A stretch of DNA of 64,000 nt from Pedococcus_A sp963730585 (GCA_963730585.1 CAVSSL010000006.1:387942-451941), one strand, 5' to 3'. Positions 37,101-47,080 are shown, numbered from the stretch's first letter. Notes: generated by a model not told the origin, from the sequence alone. Numbers and translations are program-made.

Positions 37101-37390
37101 CCACGGGCGCACGGCCACCCCGCTGTCACCGACGCCCCGCTCGACGCTGGTGGTCGCGGAGCCGCCGGAGTGGGCCGCCCACGCGCGCGTCACCTTCGAC
37201 GGCGCCGTGCTGCGCCCGGTGGCGGGCGCAGAGCAGCCGACCTACGCCGTGCCCGCCAAGACCGGGAAGCTGGTCATCCAGGTGCTGCCCACGGAAGTGG
37301 GGTGGCGCTGGGCCCAGCTCGCCCTGCTCGCTCGTCGTGGCCTTCGTGGCGCTGCCGTTCGGCGGCCGCCCGTCAAGGAGCCGTTCGTGA
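34147..37390 (+). CDS. Large GT2-domain membrane glycosyltransferase, one frame break near the end
   Basis: About 1080 residues. The first 300 form a GT2 domain ('VLRNPGPRLGEVLDSLARQ', 'GVAGPKLVRWDDPRTLESVG', 'GADLDLSWRAHQAGHRV'). About a dozen membrane helices and an outside C-terminal region follow. The frame runs on into the next gene, but near 37325 a surplus base is inferred: the alternate frame reads a last helix 'VVAFVALPFGGRPSRSRS' and stops at 37390, overlapping the next GTG by 4 nt. This gene sits between whiB and the DUF5719 gene in many actinobacteria. It probably builds a polyprenyl-linked envelope glycan; the substrate is unknown. Confidence 0.82.
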
Positions 37391-38880
37391 TCGTCTCGCC
37401 CAAGGGAATCGTCCGCACCGTGCTCGCCGCCGGCGCCGGCGCCGGACTCGTGTATGCCGCGGTGCAGGCGCCCGGGGCCGTGGCCCTCGGGCCGGCGGCC
37501 AACGCCGACACCAGCCGCGACGGCGGCACCAGCACGGTGCGCAGTGCCGCCCTGGTGTGCCCCGGCCCCGAGCTGAAGGGGCTCTCCGGCCTGGACGACC
37601 TGCCGGTCGACGTGACGGTGGCGGCCTCGGCCGCCCCGGTGCGCGCGCTCACCGGTCTGTCCCTGCCGCCGAAGGACGGCGCCTTCGCCCTGACCGACCT
37701 CGACGGAGGCTCCGCCCGGGCGAAGACCACCGCCCGGGGCCTGGTCGCCACCGCTGAGCTGTCCAAGGCCGCAGCGGTCATGGTGCGGGGTCAGCAGTCG
37801 ATGGCGCCCGGTCTCGCCGCCGCGCAGTCGTGGCTGGTGACCGACGGCGACCACCGCGGCCTGGGCATGACCTCCTGCGGGCTGCCGAGCGCCGACTCCT
37901 GGCTGGTCGCCGGGGCCGGCGCAGCCGGCCGCCAGGAGCGGCTCGTGCTGACCAACCCGGGGGAGAACCCCGTCACCGTCGACCTGACCCTGCACGGCGC
38001 CAAGGGCGTCGTCGACTCGCCCGTGGGCAAGGGCGTCGTGGTGCCGTCGCGCGGGCGCACGGTCGTGCTGCTCGACTCGATCTCGGGCACGGAGGCCTCA
38101 CCCGTGGTGCACGTGGTGGCGCAGGGCGGCGAGGTCCACGCGGTGCTCAACGACTACTGGCTCGACGGCTCCGTCGCCGCGGGCAGCGACGACGCGACCG
38201 CGGCCGCCGCGCCCGCCCGTGAACAGGTGGTCCCCGCCGTCGCCGTGCAGGGGTCGGCGGGCCTGCGTGTCGCGGTGCCCGGTGACGGTGAGGCCGTCGT
38301 GCAGGCCCGGGCCCTGACGCCGACCGGGCCGAAGGCGCTGCCCAAGGACGGGGTGGTCCGCGTGGCCGGCGGCGCCGTGCGCGACATCAGCCTGAGCGGA
38401 CTGCCGGCGGGCACCTACGGGATCCAGGTGCGGGCCGACGTGCCGGTGGTCGCCGGCGCCGTCGTGCAGCGCCGCACCGCGAGCACCGCGGTCGGCGACT
38501 TCGCCTGGGCCGCCTCGACGCCACCCATCCGCGGTGTGGCCGGAGCCCCGCTGCCGGCGCAGACCCTGGCCGACAAGCCGCTCAACAGCTCCCTGGCCCT
38601 GACCAGCACGGGCGACAGCGCCGGCGTCGAGGTCGTGACGACCGACGCGTCGGGCAAGGCGTCCTCACGCCGGCTCACCGTGGGCGCGGACTCGGCGGCC
38701 AGCGTCGACCTCGCCGACGCGACCAGCGTGTGGGTGCACCGCCTCTCCGGCAAGGGCCAGGTGCGTGCCGGGGTCGTGGCGAGCGGGTCGGACTCTCGCG
38801 GTGAGCTGATCTCGGTCATGCCGCTCTCCGACGCCGTGCTGCGCACGACCAACGTCGGCCTGCTGGAAGTGCCTCAGTAA
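37387..38880 (+). CDS. DUF5719 family secreted or membrane-anchored protein
   Basis: A 497-residue protein starting at GTG 37387, overlapping the corrected stop of the GT2 gene (GTGA). An N-terminal hydrophobic segment ('VRTVLAAGAGAGLVYAAVQAPGA', 20 or more residues) acts as signal or anchor; the rest is an outside beta-rich region with 'CPGPELKGLSG', 'RLVLTNPGENPVTVDLTLHG' and 'GTYGIQVRADVPVVAGAVVQ' in parts. This matches DUF5719 proteins that follow the large GT2 gene in the conserved whiB-manB block. Function is not established; a helper of the upstream transferase is likely. Confidence 0.82.
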   Translation: MIVSPKGIVRTVLAAGAGAGLVYAAVQAPGAVALGPAANADTSRDGGTSTVRSAALVCPGPELKGLSGLDDLPVDVTVAASAAPVRALTGLSLPPKDGAFALTDLDGGSARAKTTARGLVATAELSKAAAVMVRGQQSMAPGLAAAQSWLVTDGDHRGLGMTSCGLPSADSWLVAGAGAAGRQERLVLTNPGENPVTVDLTLHGAKGVVDSPVGKGVVVPSRGRTVVLLDSISGTEASPVVHVVAQGGEVHAVLNDYWLDGSVAAGSDDATAAAAPAREQVVPAVAVQGSAGLRVAVPGDGEAVVQARALTPTGPKALPKDGVVRVAGGAVRDISLSGLPAGTYGIQVRADVPVVAGAVVQRRTASTAVGDFAWAASTPPIRGVAGAPLPAQTLADKPLNSSLALTSTGDSAGVEVVTTDASGKASSRRLTVGADSAASVDLADATSVWVHRLSGKGQVRAGVVASGSDSRGELISVMPLSDAVLRTTNVGLLEVPQ

Positions 38881-38921
38881 CAACGCCTTTCGACCCAACG
38901 CCCTGTCGAGGCGTCGGCGCC

Positions 38922-38951
38922 GTATGCCGCGGGGCCGGCCACGCGGCATAC
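38922..38951. terminator. Hairpin built from two inverted GTATGCCG octamers
   Basis: GTATGCCGCG (38922-38931) pairs with CGCGGCATAC (38942-38951) around a 10-nt GC-rich loop, between the DUF5719 stop and the end of the convergent metallopeptidase gene. The stem is made of the dispersed octamer in inverted orientation. Confidence 0.6.
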
Positions 38952-38975
38952 CGCTCGCTTGTCGGTCGCAGCGGG

Positions 38976-39423
38976 TCAGTCGAAGTCGTCGCCGTAGCGC
39001 GGGTCCAGCTGTTCGGGGGTGACCCCGAGCAGCGCGGCGACCTGCTCGACGACGACGTCCTGCACGATCGCGGTGAGCTCGCGGGTGTCGTGGGCGCGGC
39101 TCTCGATGGGGCGCCGGTAGACGACGATGCGCGGCGGCAGCTTGCCCTGCGCGGGGAAGAGCCGGCCCAAGCGGCACCACGGAGCTCTCCCACGGCGCGG
39201 GGTCGCTCGGCGGCACGTCCTCGACGGCGAACTCGACGTCCGGGTGGCGCGGGGCGAGGCGCGGCTCGAGGCGGGACGCGGCGTCGAGCACCAGGTCGTC
39301 GAACTGCTCCCGGCGCGAGGCCATCACCGGCACCTCGGGCCACGCGAGCGGTCCGCGACGCCCCCGCCCACGGCGGTCCCGCCGCAGCCGCGCGGGCACT
39401 CTCGAGGGGCCGGTCGCCGTCAT
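38976..39423 (-). CDS. Metallopeptidase-family (zincin-like) protein, one frame break
   Basis: About 148 residues after removal of a surplus base near 39168. The first frame from ATG 39423 reads a basic start ('ARLRRDRRGRGRRGPL'), then 'FDDLVLDAASRLEPRL' and 'VEFAVEDVPPSDPAPWESS' up to 'VVPLG'; the second resumes 'RLFPAQGKLPPRIVVYRRPI' and 'VVVEQVAALLGVTPEQLD'. This is the small actinobacterial COG3824-type family next to DUF3499 and manB (Rv3259 position in M. tuberculosis). The usual HExxH is not intact here, so activity is uncertain. Confidence 0.75.
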
Positions 39424-39483
39424 GCTGGCCATGCTACGGCGTGCCGTTGCGGGTTCCGGTCGGTCGTGGTTTAGAGTCCCCCC

Positions 39484-39894
39484 GTGAGTCTGACGAGGAG
39501 GTGTTCGCGCACCGCGTGCCCCAACGCCGCGATCGCGACCCTGACCTACGTCTACTCCGACTCGACCGCCGTCGTCGGGCCGCTCGCCACGTATGCCGAG
39601 CCGCACACCTACGACCTGTGCACCGTGCATGCCGAGCGCCTGTCCGCCCCCCGGGGCTGGGAGGTCGTGCGGCTGTCGGGGGAGTACGTCGAGCCCGAGC
39701 CCACCCACGACGACCTGCTGGCCCTGGCCAACGCGGTGCGTGAGGCGGGCAAGCCGAAGCTGACCGAGCACCCCACGCCGCAGGCCGTGCCGGGTCAGGT
39801 CGTGCAGGGACAGGTGGGCCGCGCCGACGAGGGCCGCTCCGGCGCCGTCGAGACCGGCCGCCGCGGTCACCTGCGCGTCCTGCGCGACCTCTGA
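39484..39894 (+). CDS. DUF3499 family protein
   Basis: A 136-residue cytosolic protein starting at GTG 39484. 'RRCSRTACPNAAIATLTYVY' and 'YDLCTVHAERLSAPRGWEV' hold three cysteines and a histidine that look like a small zinc site; the C-terminal third is low in order. DUF3499 lies between the metallopeptidase and manB across actinobacteria (Rv3258c position). Function unknown. Confidence 0.82.
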   Translation: MSLTRRCSRTACPNAAIATLTYVYSDSTAVVGPLATYAEPHTYDLCTVHAERLSAPRGWEVVRLSGEYVEPEPTHDDLLALANAVREAGKPKLTEHPTPQAVPGQVVQGQVGRADEGRSGAVETGRRGHLRVLRDL

Positions 39895-39961
39895 GCCGCG
39901 ATCCGGGCAGCAGGCACCGCCTGTCGCAGGGCACCACAGCAGCACCGCTAGGGTTTCGGGC

Positions 39962-41408
39962 GTGACTGCCCCCGTGCTTGCCGACTTCATCAAGGCCTAC
40001 GACGTCCGCGGCGTCGTGCCCGACCAGCTCAACGTCGACGTGGCCTTCGCCATCGGCTCGGCCTTCGCCCAGGTCGTCGCGATCCCGGAGCAGGCCAAGG
40101 CCGTCGTCATCGGCCACGACATGCGCCCGTCCTCGCCCGAGCTGTCCCGCGCCTTCGCCGACGGGGTCGCCTCGCACGGGCGTCGACGCCGTGCTGATCG
40201 GGCTGTGCAGCACCGACGGCCTCTACTACGCCAGCGGCGCCCTCGAGCTGCCCGGCGCCATGTTCACCGCCAGCCACAACCCGGCGCAGTACAACGGCAT
40301 CAAGCTGTGCCGCGCGGGCGCCCGTCCGGTGGGGCAGGACTCCGGCCTCGCCGACATCCGCGACCTCGGGCAGGCGATCCTCGACGGCGGCAAGCCGTTC
40401 GCCCGCGACGACATCGAGCCCGGAGACGTCACCGAGCGCGACGTGCTGGGCGACTACGCGGCGTTCCTGCGCTCCCTGGTCGACCTGTCCGCGATCCGGC
40501 CGCTCAAGGTCGTCGTCGACGCCGGCAACGGGATGGGTGGCCACACCGTGCCCGCCGTGCTCGGCACCGCCGCCGGCCTCGACGCCCTCCCGCTCGAGGT
40601 CGTCGACCTCTACTTCGAGCTCGACGGCACCTTCCCCAACCACGAGGCCAACCCGCTCGAGCCCGAGAACCTGCGCGACCTGCAGGCCGCGGTGCGCGAG
40701 CACGGCGCCGACATCGGCCTGGCCTTCGACGGCGACGCCGACCGCTGCTTCGTCGTCGACGAGCGCGGCGAGCCGGTGAGCCCGAGCGCCATCACCGCCA
40801 TGGTGGCCACCCGCGAGGTCGCCCGCGAGGTCGCCGCCGGCACCCCGGCCCAGGACGTCAACGTCGTCTACAACGCCATCTCCTCGGCGGCCGTCCCGGA
40901 GATCATCGAGGGCACCGGGGCCCGAGGGGTCCGCACCCGGGTCGGCCACTCGTTCATCAAGACCGAGATGGCCAGGGAGGGCGCCGTCTTCGGCGGCGAG
41001 CACAGCGCGCACTACTACTTCCGCGACTTCTGGTTCGCCGACACCGGCATGCTCGCCGCGATGCACGTGCTGGCCGCGCTGGGCACCCAGGACGAGCCGC
41101 TGAGCCGCCTCATGGCGGCATACAGCCGGTATGCCGCGTCCGGCGAGATCAACTCGACCGTCGCCGATGCTGCGGGCACCACCGAGGTGGTGCGAGAGTG
41201 GGCTGCGGAGCAGGGGGCGGAGTTCGACACCCTCGACGGTCTGACGGCGACCCACGCCGGTGGCGAGGGCGACCCGATGTGGTGGTTCAACCTGCGCGCG
41301 TCGAACACCGAGCCCCTGCTGAGGCTCAACGTGGAAGCCGCCGATGAGGCCACAATGGAGCGGGTGCGGGACGACGTCCTGGCCCTGGTGAGAGGAGAGG
41401 CCCGATGA
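39962..41408 (+). CDS. manB: Phosphomannomutase/phosphoglucomutase, one frame break
   Basis: About 481 residues once a surplus G near 40180 is removed. From GTG 39962 the frame reads 'FIKAYDVRGVVPDQLN' and ends sense at 'ADGVASHG'; the next frame continues 'VDAVLIGLCSTDGLYYA'. The phosphoserine loop 'TASHNP' is at about 102-107, the metal loop is 'AFDGDADRC', and the sugar-binding 'GGEHSAHYYF' and phosphate-binding 'RASNTEPLLRLNVE' are present. It interconverts mannose 6-phosphate and 1-phosphate, feeding GDP-mannose for glycans. Its stop overlaps the Trm112-like start (ATGA). A 9-bp inverted repeat of the dispersed octamer lies inside at 41115-41137. Confidence 0.88.
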
Positions 41409-41614
41409 CCGAGAAGGCCGGCGCACCCCTGGTCGAGCCCTGGCTGCGCGAGATCCTGCGCTGCCCGGCGTGCCATGCCGAGCTCGCGGACGCGGAGGGC
41501 CCCACCGGGGCACCCGAGCTGCACTGCACCAACACCGCGGCGTGCGGGCTGCAGTACCGCATCGACGACGGCGTGCCCGTCCTCCTCGTCGACGAAGCCC
41601 GCAAGCCCGCCTGA
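41405..41614 (+). CDS. Trm112-like small protein
   Basis: A 69-residue protein with 'EILRCPACHAEL' and 'ELHCTNTAACGLQYRIDDGVP' in parts: the zinc-ribbon-like Trm112 fold ending in 'GVPVLLVDEA'. It overlaps manB by 4 nt and sits 11 bp before the SIS isomerase gene, its usual place in actinobacteria. Its role in this operon is not known. Confidence 0.85.
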   Translation: MTEKAGAPLVEPWLREILRCPACHAELADAEGPTGAPELHCTNTAACGLQYRIDDGVPVLLVDEARKPA

Positions 41615-41625
41615 CGGGCACGGCG

Positions 41626-42813
41626 ATGGCACCGTTGCTCGACGAGAAGCGGATCGACAGCGAAGAGGCCTGCGCGGCCCTCGACAGCCACGGCACGCTG
41701 CGGTCGCTCGCGATGGCCGGTGCGCAGGTGCGCCACGCGCTGACCCTCTCGCAGGAGGCGGGAATCGAGCGCGTCGCCGGCGGCGAGCGGCCCCGGTCGG
41801 TGCTGGTGGCCTCGCTCGGCGGCACGGCCGTGGTCTGCGACGTGCTGGAGCTGCTCGCCGAGCCCGGTTCGCCGGTGCCGGTGGCGATCCGGCGCAACGT
41901 GCCGCTGCCGGGCTGGGTCGGTCCGCTCGACCTCGTCATCGCCGTCTCGCAGTCGGGCCGGGCGTCCGGTCCGCTCGCGCTCGCGGCCGAGGCGGCCCGT
42001 CGTGGCGCCTCGCTGCTGACGGTGGGCGCGGCCGAGTCGCCGCTGGCCGACGTGTGCGCCCGGGCCCGCGGCGTGCACATCGACGTCGGCAACGACCGTG
42101 ACGGCTCGCGCACCCACCTGTGGGCGATGCTGGCGCCGGTCATGCTGGCCGCCGGGCACCTCGGCCTCGCCGACGTCGACGCCTCGGTGCTGGAGGCGGT
42201 GGCCGACCGGCTCGACGAGCGCGCCGAGGCCTGCCGGCCCGCCTCGGAGTCGTTCGTCAACCCCGCGAAGGTGCTCGCCGTCGACCTCGCCGAGACCGTG
42301 CCGGTCGTGCTCGGTGACGGCCCGCTCAACGGGGTGGCCGCCTCGCGGGCCGCGTCCATGCTGGCCCGCACGGCCCGTATGCCGGCGACGTTCGGTGAGC
42401 TGCCGGACGCCGCCTCCCAGATCGTGGCCTGCTTCGACGGTCCCTTCACGACGGCGTTCAGCACGTCGTCGGCCGGTGCGAGCGGCGTCGCGGCCGGCGA
42501 CATCTTCGCCGACCCCTACCTCGACGGGCCGATGCCGCCGCGGCTCGGGCTGCTGATGCTGCGCGACGCCGTGCCGGAGGACCCCTCGCCCGAGGTGGCG
42601 GAGGCCGAGGCGCTGACCGAGGCGGTCGTGGAGTCGGCCCGGGAGACCGGCGTGAAGGTCTCGCAGGTCACGGCCGAGCCCGGGCACCCCCTGGTCCGGC
42701 TCGCCGGCCAGATCGCGACCTGCGACTTCGCCGCCACCTACCTCGCCCTCGGGCTGGGGCTCGACCCCGCCGTGGCACCGCACGTCGCAGACCTCCGCTC
42801 GGGACGCCCGTGA
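41626..42813 (+). CDS. SIS-domain phosphosugar isomerase (PGI/PMI-like)
   Basis: A 395-residue protein with two sugar-isomerase (SIS) halves. 'SVLVASLGGTAVVCDVLELL' and 'DLVIAVSQSGRASGP' form the first phosphosugar site. The second half holds 'RTARMPATFGELPDAASQI' and 'CDFAATYLALGLGLDP'. Such proteins in manB operons act as bifunctional glucose/mannose-6-phosphate isomerases, giving mannose 6-phosphate for the mutase upstream. Its stop overlaps the GTG of the helicase gene. Confidence 0.85.
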   Translation: MAPLLDEKRIDSEEACAALDSHGTLRSLAMAGAQVRHALTLSQEAGIERVAGGERPRSVLVASLGGTAVVCDVLELLAEPGSPVPVAIRRNVPLPGWVGPLDLVIAVSQSGRASGPLALAAEAARRGASLLTVGAAESPLADVCARARGVHIDVGNDRDGSRTHLWAMLAPVMLAAGHLGLADVDASVLEAVADRLDERAEACRPASESFVNPAKVLAVDLAETVPVVLGDGPLNGVAASRAASMLARTARMPATFGELPDAASQIVACFDGPFTTAFSTSSAGASGVAAGDIFADPYLDGPMPPRLGLLMLRDAVPEDPSPEVAEAEALTEAVVESARETGVKVSQVTAEPGHPLVRLAGQIATCDFAATYLALGLGLDPAVAPHVADLRSGRP

Positions 42814-45414
42814 CGGCTGGCTCCGGTTCCTCCGTGGCGGCCGGCGGCGGTTCCCCCGTGCCGGCGGGCGCGGGGTCGTCGCGGACCCTGCTCGACCACC
42901 TCCCGCCGCCGGGAGAGCGGGACCCTGACGCGCTGTTCGACGCCTTCGTCGAGTGGGCCGCCTCGCAGGGCCTGACGCTCTACCCGGCGCAGGAGGAGGC
43001 GCTCATCGAGGTGATGACGGGGTCCAACGTGATCCTGTCGACCCCGACCGGGTCGGGGAAGAGCCTGGTCGCCACCGGGGCCCACTTCGCCGCGCTGGCG
43101 GCCGGGGTCCGCACCTACTACACCGCGCCCATCAAGGCGCTGGTGTCGGAGAAGTTCTTCGCCCTGTGCGACCTGTTCGGCGCTGCCAACGTCGGCATGC
43201 TGACCGGTGACGCGTCGGTGAACGCCGACGCGCCGATCATCTGCTGCACGGCGGAGGTGCTGGCCAACATCGCGCTGCGCACCGGGGCCTCGCCCGAGAT
43301 CGGGCAGGTGGTGATGGACGAGTTCCACTTCTACTCCGAGCCCGACCGCGGCTGGGCGTGGCAGGTGCCGCTGCTCGAGCTGGCCCGCACCCAGTTCGTG
43401 CTGATGTCGGCGACCCTGGGCGACGTCACGCCGTTCCAGAAGGACCTGACCCGGCGCACCGGGCGCACCACCGCGGTGGTGACCTCGGCTGAGCGTCCGG
43501 TGCCGTTGTCGTACTCGTGGGCGCTGACGCCGCTGCACGAGACGCTCGAGGAGCTGCTGACCACGCACCAGGCGCCGGTCTACGTCGTGCACTTCACCCA
43601 GGCCGCGGCCCTGGAGCGGGCCCAGTCGCTGATGTCGATCAACGTCTGCACCAAGGAGGAGAAGGCCGAGATCGCCTCTCTCATCGGCGGTTTCAGGTTC
43701 TCGGCCGGTTTCGGCAAGACGCTCTCGCGGCTGGTGCGGCACGGCATCGGGGTGCACCACGCGGGCATGCTGCCGAAGTACCGGCGGCTGGTGGAGCAGC
43801 TGGCGCAGGCCGGGCTGCTCAAGGTCATCTGCGGCACCGACACCCTCGGCGTCGGCATCAACGTGCCGATCCGCACCGTGGTGCTGACCGGGCTGACGAA
43901 GTTCGACGGGTCGCGCCAGCGGCTGCTCAAGGCGCGCGAGTTCCACCAGATCGCCGGGCGGGCCGGGCGCGCCGGCTATGACACGTCGGGGTCCGTGGTG
44001 GTGCAGGCGCCGGAGCACGTCATCGAGAACCACCGGGCACTGCAGAAGGCCGGCGACGACCCCAAGAAGCAGCGCAAGGTGCAGCGCAAGAAGCCGCCCG
44101 AGGGGTTCGTCACCTGGACCGAGGAGCAGTTCCACCGGCTGGTCGAGGCCGAGCCCGAGCCGCTGGTCTCGCGCATGCAGGTGAGCCACTCGATGCTGCT
44201 GAACGTCCTTGCGCGTGAAGGTGATGCGTTCGAGGCGATGCGGAAGCTGTTGCGCGACAACCACGAGGACGCGCGACGTCAGGCACGGCTGTCGCGGCGG
44301 GCGATCCAGATCTACCGGTCGCTGCTGACGGCTGGGGTGGTGGAGCGGCTCGACGCCCCGGATCGAGCTCGGCCGGGCGGTGCGCCTGGTGGAGGACCTC
44401 CAGTTCGGGTTCGCGCTGAACCAGCCGCTGTCGCCCTTCGCCCTGGCGGCGTTCTCGGTGCTCGACCCGGAGTCGCCCACCTACGCGCTCGACGTGGTCT
44501 CGGTCGTGGAGGCGACGCTCGACGACCCGCGACAGGTGCTGATGGCGCAGCAGTTCAAGGCCCGCGGCGAGGCCGTCGCGGAGATGAAGGCCGAGGGCAT
44601 CGAGTACGACGAGCGGATGGAGCTGCTCGACGACGTCGGCTGGCCGAAGCCGCTGCAGGAGCTGCTCGAGGCGGTGTTCGAGACCTACCGGCAGGGGCAC
44701 CCGTGGGTGGCCGAGACGCCGCTGTCGCCGAAGTCGGTGGTGCGCGACCTGTGGGAGCGGGCCATGACCTTCGGCGAGTTCGTCGCCTACTACGGGCTGT
44801 CCCGCTCCGAGGGGCTCGTGCTGCGGTACCTGTCGGACTGCTACAAGGCGCTGCGGCAGACGGTGCCCGACTCCGCCAAGACCGAGGAGCTCAGCGACCT
44901 CATCGAGTGGCTGGGGGAGGTCGTGCGCCAGACCGACTCGAGCCTGCTGGACGAGTGGGAGGCGCTGGCCGACCCGTCTGCTGCGGCCGCCGCCCTGGCC
45001 GCGGAGGAGGTGCGGCCCGGGGGAGCGGCGGACGAGCCGCGGCCCATCACCGCGAACGAGCGGGCCTTCCGGGTGCTGGTGCGCAACGCGATGTTCCGGC
45101 GGGTCGAGCTGGCCGCGCTGCGCCGGTGGATCGACCTGGGCGAGCTGGACGCCGAGTCGGGCTGGGACGCCGAGCGGTGGCAGGAGGCGATCGAGGACTA
45201 CTTCTCGGAGTACGACTCGATCGGCACCGGCCCCGACGCGCGCGGGCCGGCGCTGCTGCAGGTCACCCGCGAGCCGGGGCAGTGGCTGGTGCGCCAGGTC
45301 GTCGACGACCCCGAGGGCGACCACGACTGGGCCATCACGGCGGTCGTCGACCTCGCGGCGTCGGACGCCACCGGCGAGGCGGCCGTGACGGTGACCGGCT
45401 TCGGGCCGATCTGA
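42810..45414 (+). CDS. DEAD/DEAH-box helicase with DUF3516-like C-terminus, one frame break
   Basis: About 867 residues after removal of a surplus C near 44360. The helicase core is complete: Walker A 'TPTGSGKS' at about 78-85, 'VVMDEFHFY' (DEFH, 170-173), 'LMSATLGD' and the arginine motif 'HQIAGRAGRAGYD'. The break lies at 'VVERLDA'; the next frame resumes 'RIELGRAVRLVEDLQFGFAL' with no loss. The long C-terminal part ending 'AAVTVTGFGPI' recalls DUF3516 helicases (from memory). A role in RNA metabolism is likely. It overlaps the SIS gene by 4 nt; 3 bp separate it from the convergent YbaK-like gene. Confidence 0.85.
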
Positions 45415-45417
45415 CGG

Positions 45418-45951
45418 CTACTGGGCGAGCTGCAGCTCCTGGGCGCCGGGCAGGTCGAGCAGCCCGGCCGCGGGGACGAGCAGCTTGCTGCCGCGGATGC
45501 CGCTGCCGATGACGACGTGGCCCGCGGCGACGACGGCCGGGTCGACGAGCACGGGCCAGCTCTCGGGCAGGCCGACCGGCGTGATGCCGCCGAACTCCAT
45601 CTCGGTGAGTGCCACCGCCTCGTCCTGGGGGGCGAAGGAGATCTTGCGGACGTCGAGGTGCCGGCGGACCACGCCGTTGATGTCGGCGCGCATCGTGGCC
45701 AGGACCATCACCGCGGCATACCGCACCTCGCCGGCGCGCTTCCCGGCCACCACCACGCAGTTGGCGGAGTGCTCGAGGGGCGAGCCGTAGGCCTCACAGA
45801 AGGCGGCGGTGTCGGCGAGCGTCGGGTCGATGGGGGCGACCCGGGCGTCCGGCACCCGGTGGATGGCGGCCGCGACGGGGGCGGCCAGCAACGGCTGGGC
45901 CTCGGCGTCGTGGGCGGGCGTCCAGGTCAGGTTTCCCTCGGCAGCGGTCAC
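45418..45951 (-). CDS. YbaK/prolyl-tRNA editing domain protein
   Basis: A 177-residue single-domain protein of the YbaK/EbsC/ProX fold: 'CEAYGSPLEHSANCVVV', 'YAAVMVLATMRADINGVVRRHLD' in parts, and 'EMEFGGITPVGLP' with the GGxxP-type loop. These proteins hydrolyse mischarged Ala- or Cys-tRNA(Pro). GTG 45951 starts at 'TAAEGNLTWTP'; GTG 45972 is a possible longer start. Confidence 0.82.
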   Translation of the reverse strand: MTAAEGNLTWTPAHDAEAQPLLAAPVAAAIHRVPDARVAPIDPTLADTAAFCEAYGSPLEHSANCVVVAGKRAGEVRYAAVMVLATMRADINGVVRRHLDVRKISFAPQDEAVALTEMEFGGITPVGLPESWPVLVDPAVVAAGHVVIGSGIRGSKLLVPAAGLLDLPGAQELQLAQ

Positions 45952-46028
45952 GTGACGACCGTAATCGCTCACGGCAGCGAGCGGGCCGCGACCCCCTCCC
46001 GTCGCGGCCCGCTCGCTGGTCGGCGGCC

Positions 46029-47066
46029 TCAGTTCACCCGCAGCACCCGCACGATCTGGTCGAACGTGTAGGTGTCACGGTCGACGCCGTTGGGCCCGCC
46101 GTCGTCCATCGCGCTGTTGCCGGAGGTCACCACGACGCGCTGGTTGTCGCCGGACGCGTAGTCCCACTGCGCGACGCCCATGTGGTCGTCGCCGTCCCCG
46201 CCCGGCAGGTCGAGCAGGATGATGTCGCCGCGCCGGATGTTGGTCTTGTCGTTGATGACGGTGAAGGCGGAGCTGGTGGTGGTGCGGAGCCAGTCCGTGC
46301 TGACGATGTTGTCGGGGAGGTCGACGCCGGCCTGGTAGTAGAGCTCGTGGACGTAGACACCGCACCACGCGATGTTCCGCGGGCTCGAGGGCACGGGGTA
46401 GTTGGCGCGCCGGATCCAGCCCTTGAGCTGGTGGTCGGTCCACAGCTGGTCCTCGTCCTGGCCGAGGTAGAGGTTGGCCCACTCCGTCGCGCGGTCGGCG
46501 TGGCCGGTGGCTGCGGTGTCCGACGCCTGCGCGGCACGGCTCACCTCCTCGCAGTCGCTGCCCCCGAGGACGTCGGCGTTGTCGAGGATCGCCTCGTCGT
46601 GGGCGCCGGCGCCGCACCAGACGACGTCGGCCTCGCCGTCGCGGGCGAACATCGTGTCGTCGCCGTCACCGCCGCGGATCGTGTCGCCGTCCAGGTCGCC
46701 GCTGCCCGAGACGTCGACGGCCCCGTCGCCGTAGACCCGGTCTGCGCCGTCGGCGCCCTGCATCGCGTCCTGTCCGGCGTCGCCGTAGAGCCGGTCGTTG
46801 TCGGGGCCGCCGTCGAGGTCGTCGGCGCCGGAGCCACCGCGGAGCACGTCGTTGCCCGTGTTGCCGTTGAGGATGTCGCCGCCCTCCAGGCCGCGCAGGG
46901 TGTCGTTGCCGCCCATGCCGTGGAAGGTGTCTGCGCTGCTCGTGCCGTCGTGGACGTCGTCGCCGCTGCCGCCGGTCCAGGTGGCCGCCCAGGCGGCTTG
47001 CCCGCCGGCGAGGATCGCGGCGGCGAGGACTGCCGTGCCGGCGACGCGGCTGAAGGTGCGCTTCAT
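46029..47066 (-). CDS. Secreted RTX-repeat protein with CHAP-like domain
   Basis: A 345-residue exported protein. ATG 47066 follows AAGGAG by 8 nt and opens a Sec signal peptide ending 'QAAWAA'. Residues about 30-150 hold some eight RTX/calcium-binding nonapeptides ('GGNDTLRGLEGGD', 'GNDVLRGGSGADD', 'GDAGQDAMQG'). Residues about 200-345 look like a CHAP/NlpC-type domain: 'IAWCGVYVHELYYQAG' gives the cysteine, and 'GDDHMGVAQW' the histidine. A wall amidase or endopeptidase that needs calcium is plausible. Combining a Sec signal with RTX repeats means no type I exporter is required. Its upstream region carries the same triple repeats as the regulator gene next door. Confidence 0.82.
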   Translation of the reverse strand: MKRTFSRVAGTAVLAAAILAGGQAAWAATWTGGSGDDVHDGTSSADTFHGMGGNDTLRGLEGGDILNGNTGNDVLRGGSGADDLDGGPDNDRLYGDAGQDAMQGADGADRVYGDGAVDVSGSGDLDGDTIRGGDGDDTMFARDGEADVVWCGAGAHDEAILDNADVLGGSDCEEVSRAAQASDTAATGHADRATEWANLYLGQDEDQLWTDHQLKGWIRRANYPVPSSPRNIAWCGVYVHELYYQAGVDLPDNIVSTDWLRTTTSSAFTVINDKTNIRRGDIILLDLPGGDGDDHMGVAQWDYASGDNQRVVVTSGNSAMDDGGPNGVDRDTYTFDQIVRVLRVN

Positions 47067-47074
47067 GGTGGGTG

Positions 47075-47080
47075 CTCCTT
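47075..47080 (-). promoter_or_regulatory. Ribosome-binding site of the RTX/CHAP gene
   Basis: AAGGAG on the minus strand, 8 nt before ATG 47066. It fixes the start of the RTX/CHAP protein. Confidence 0.7.
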
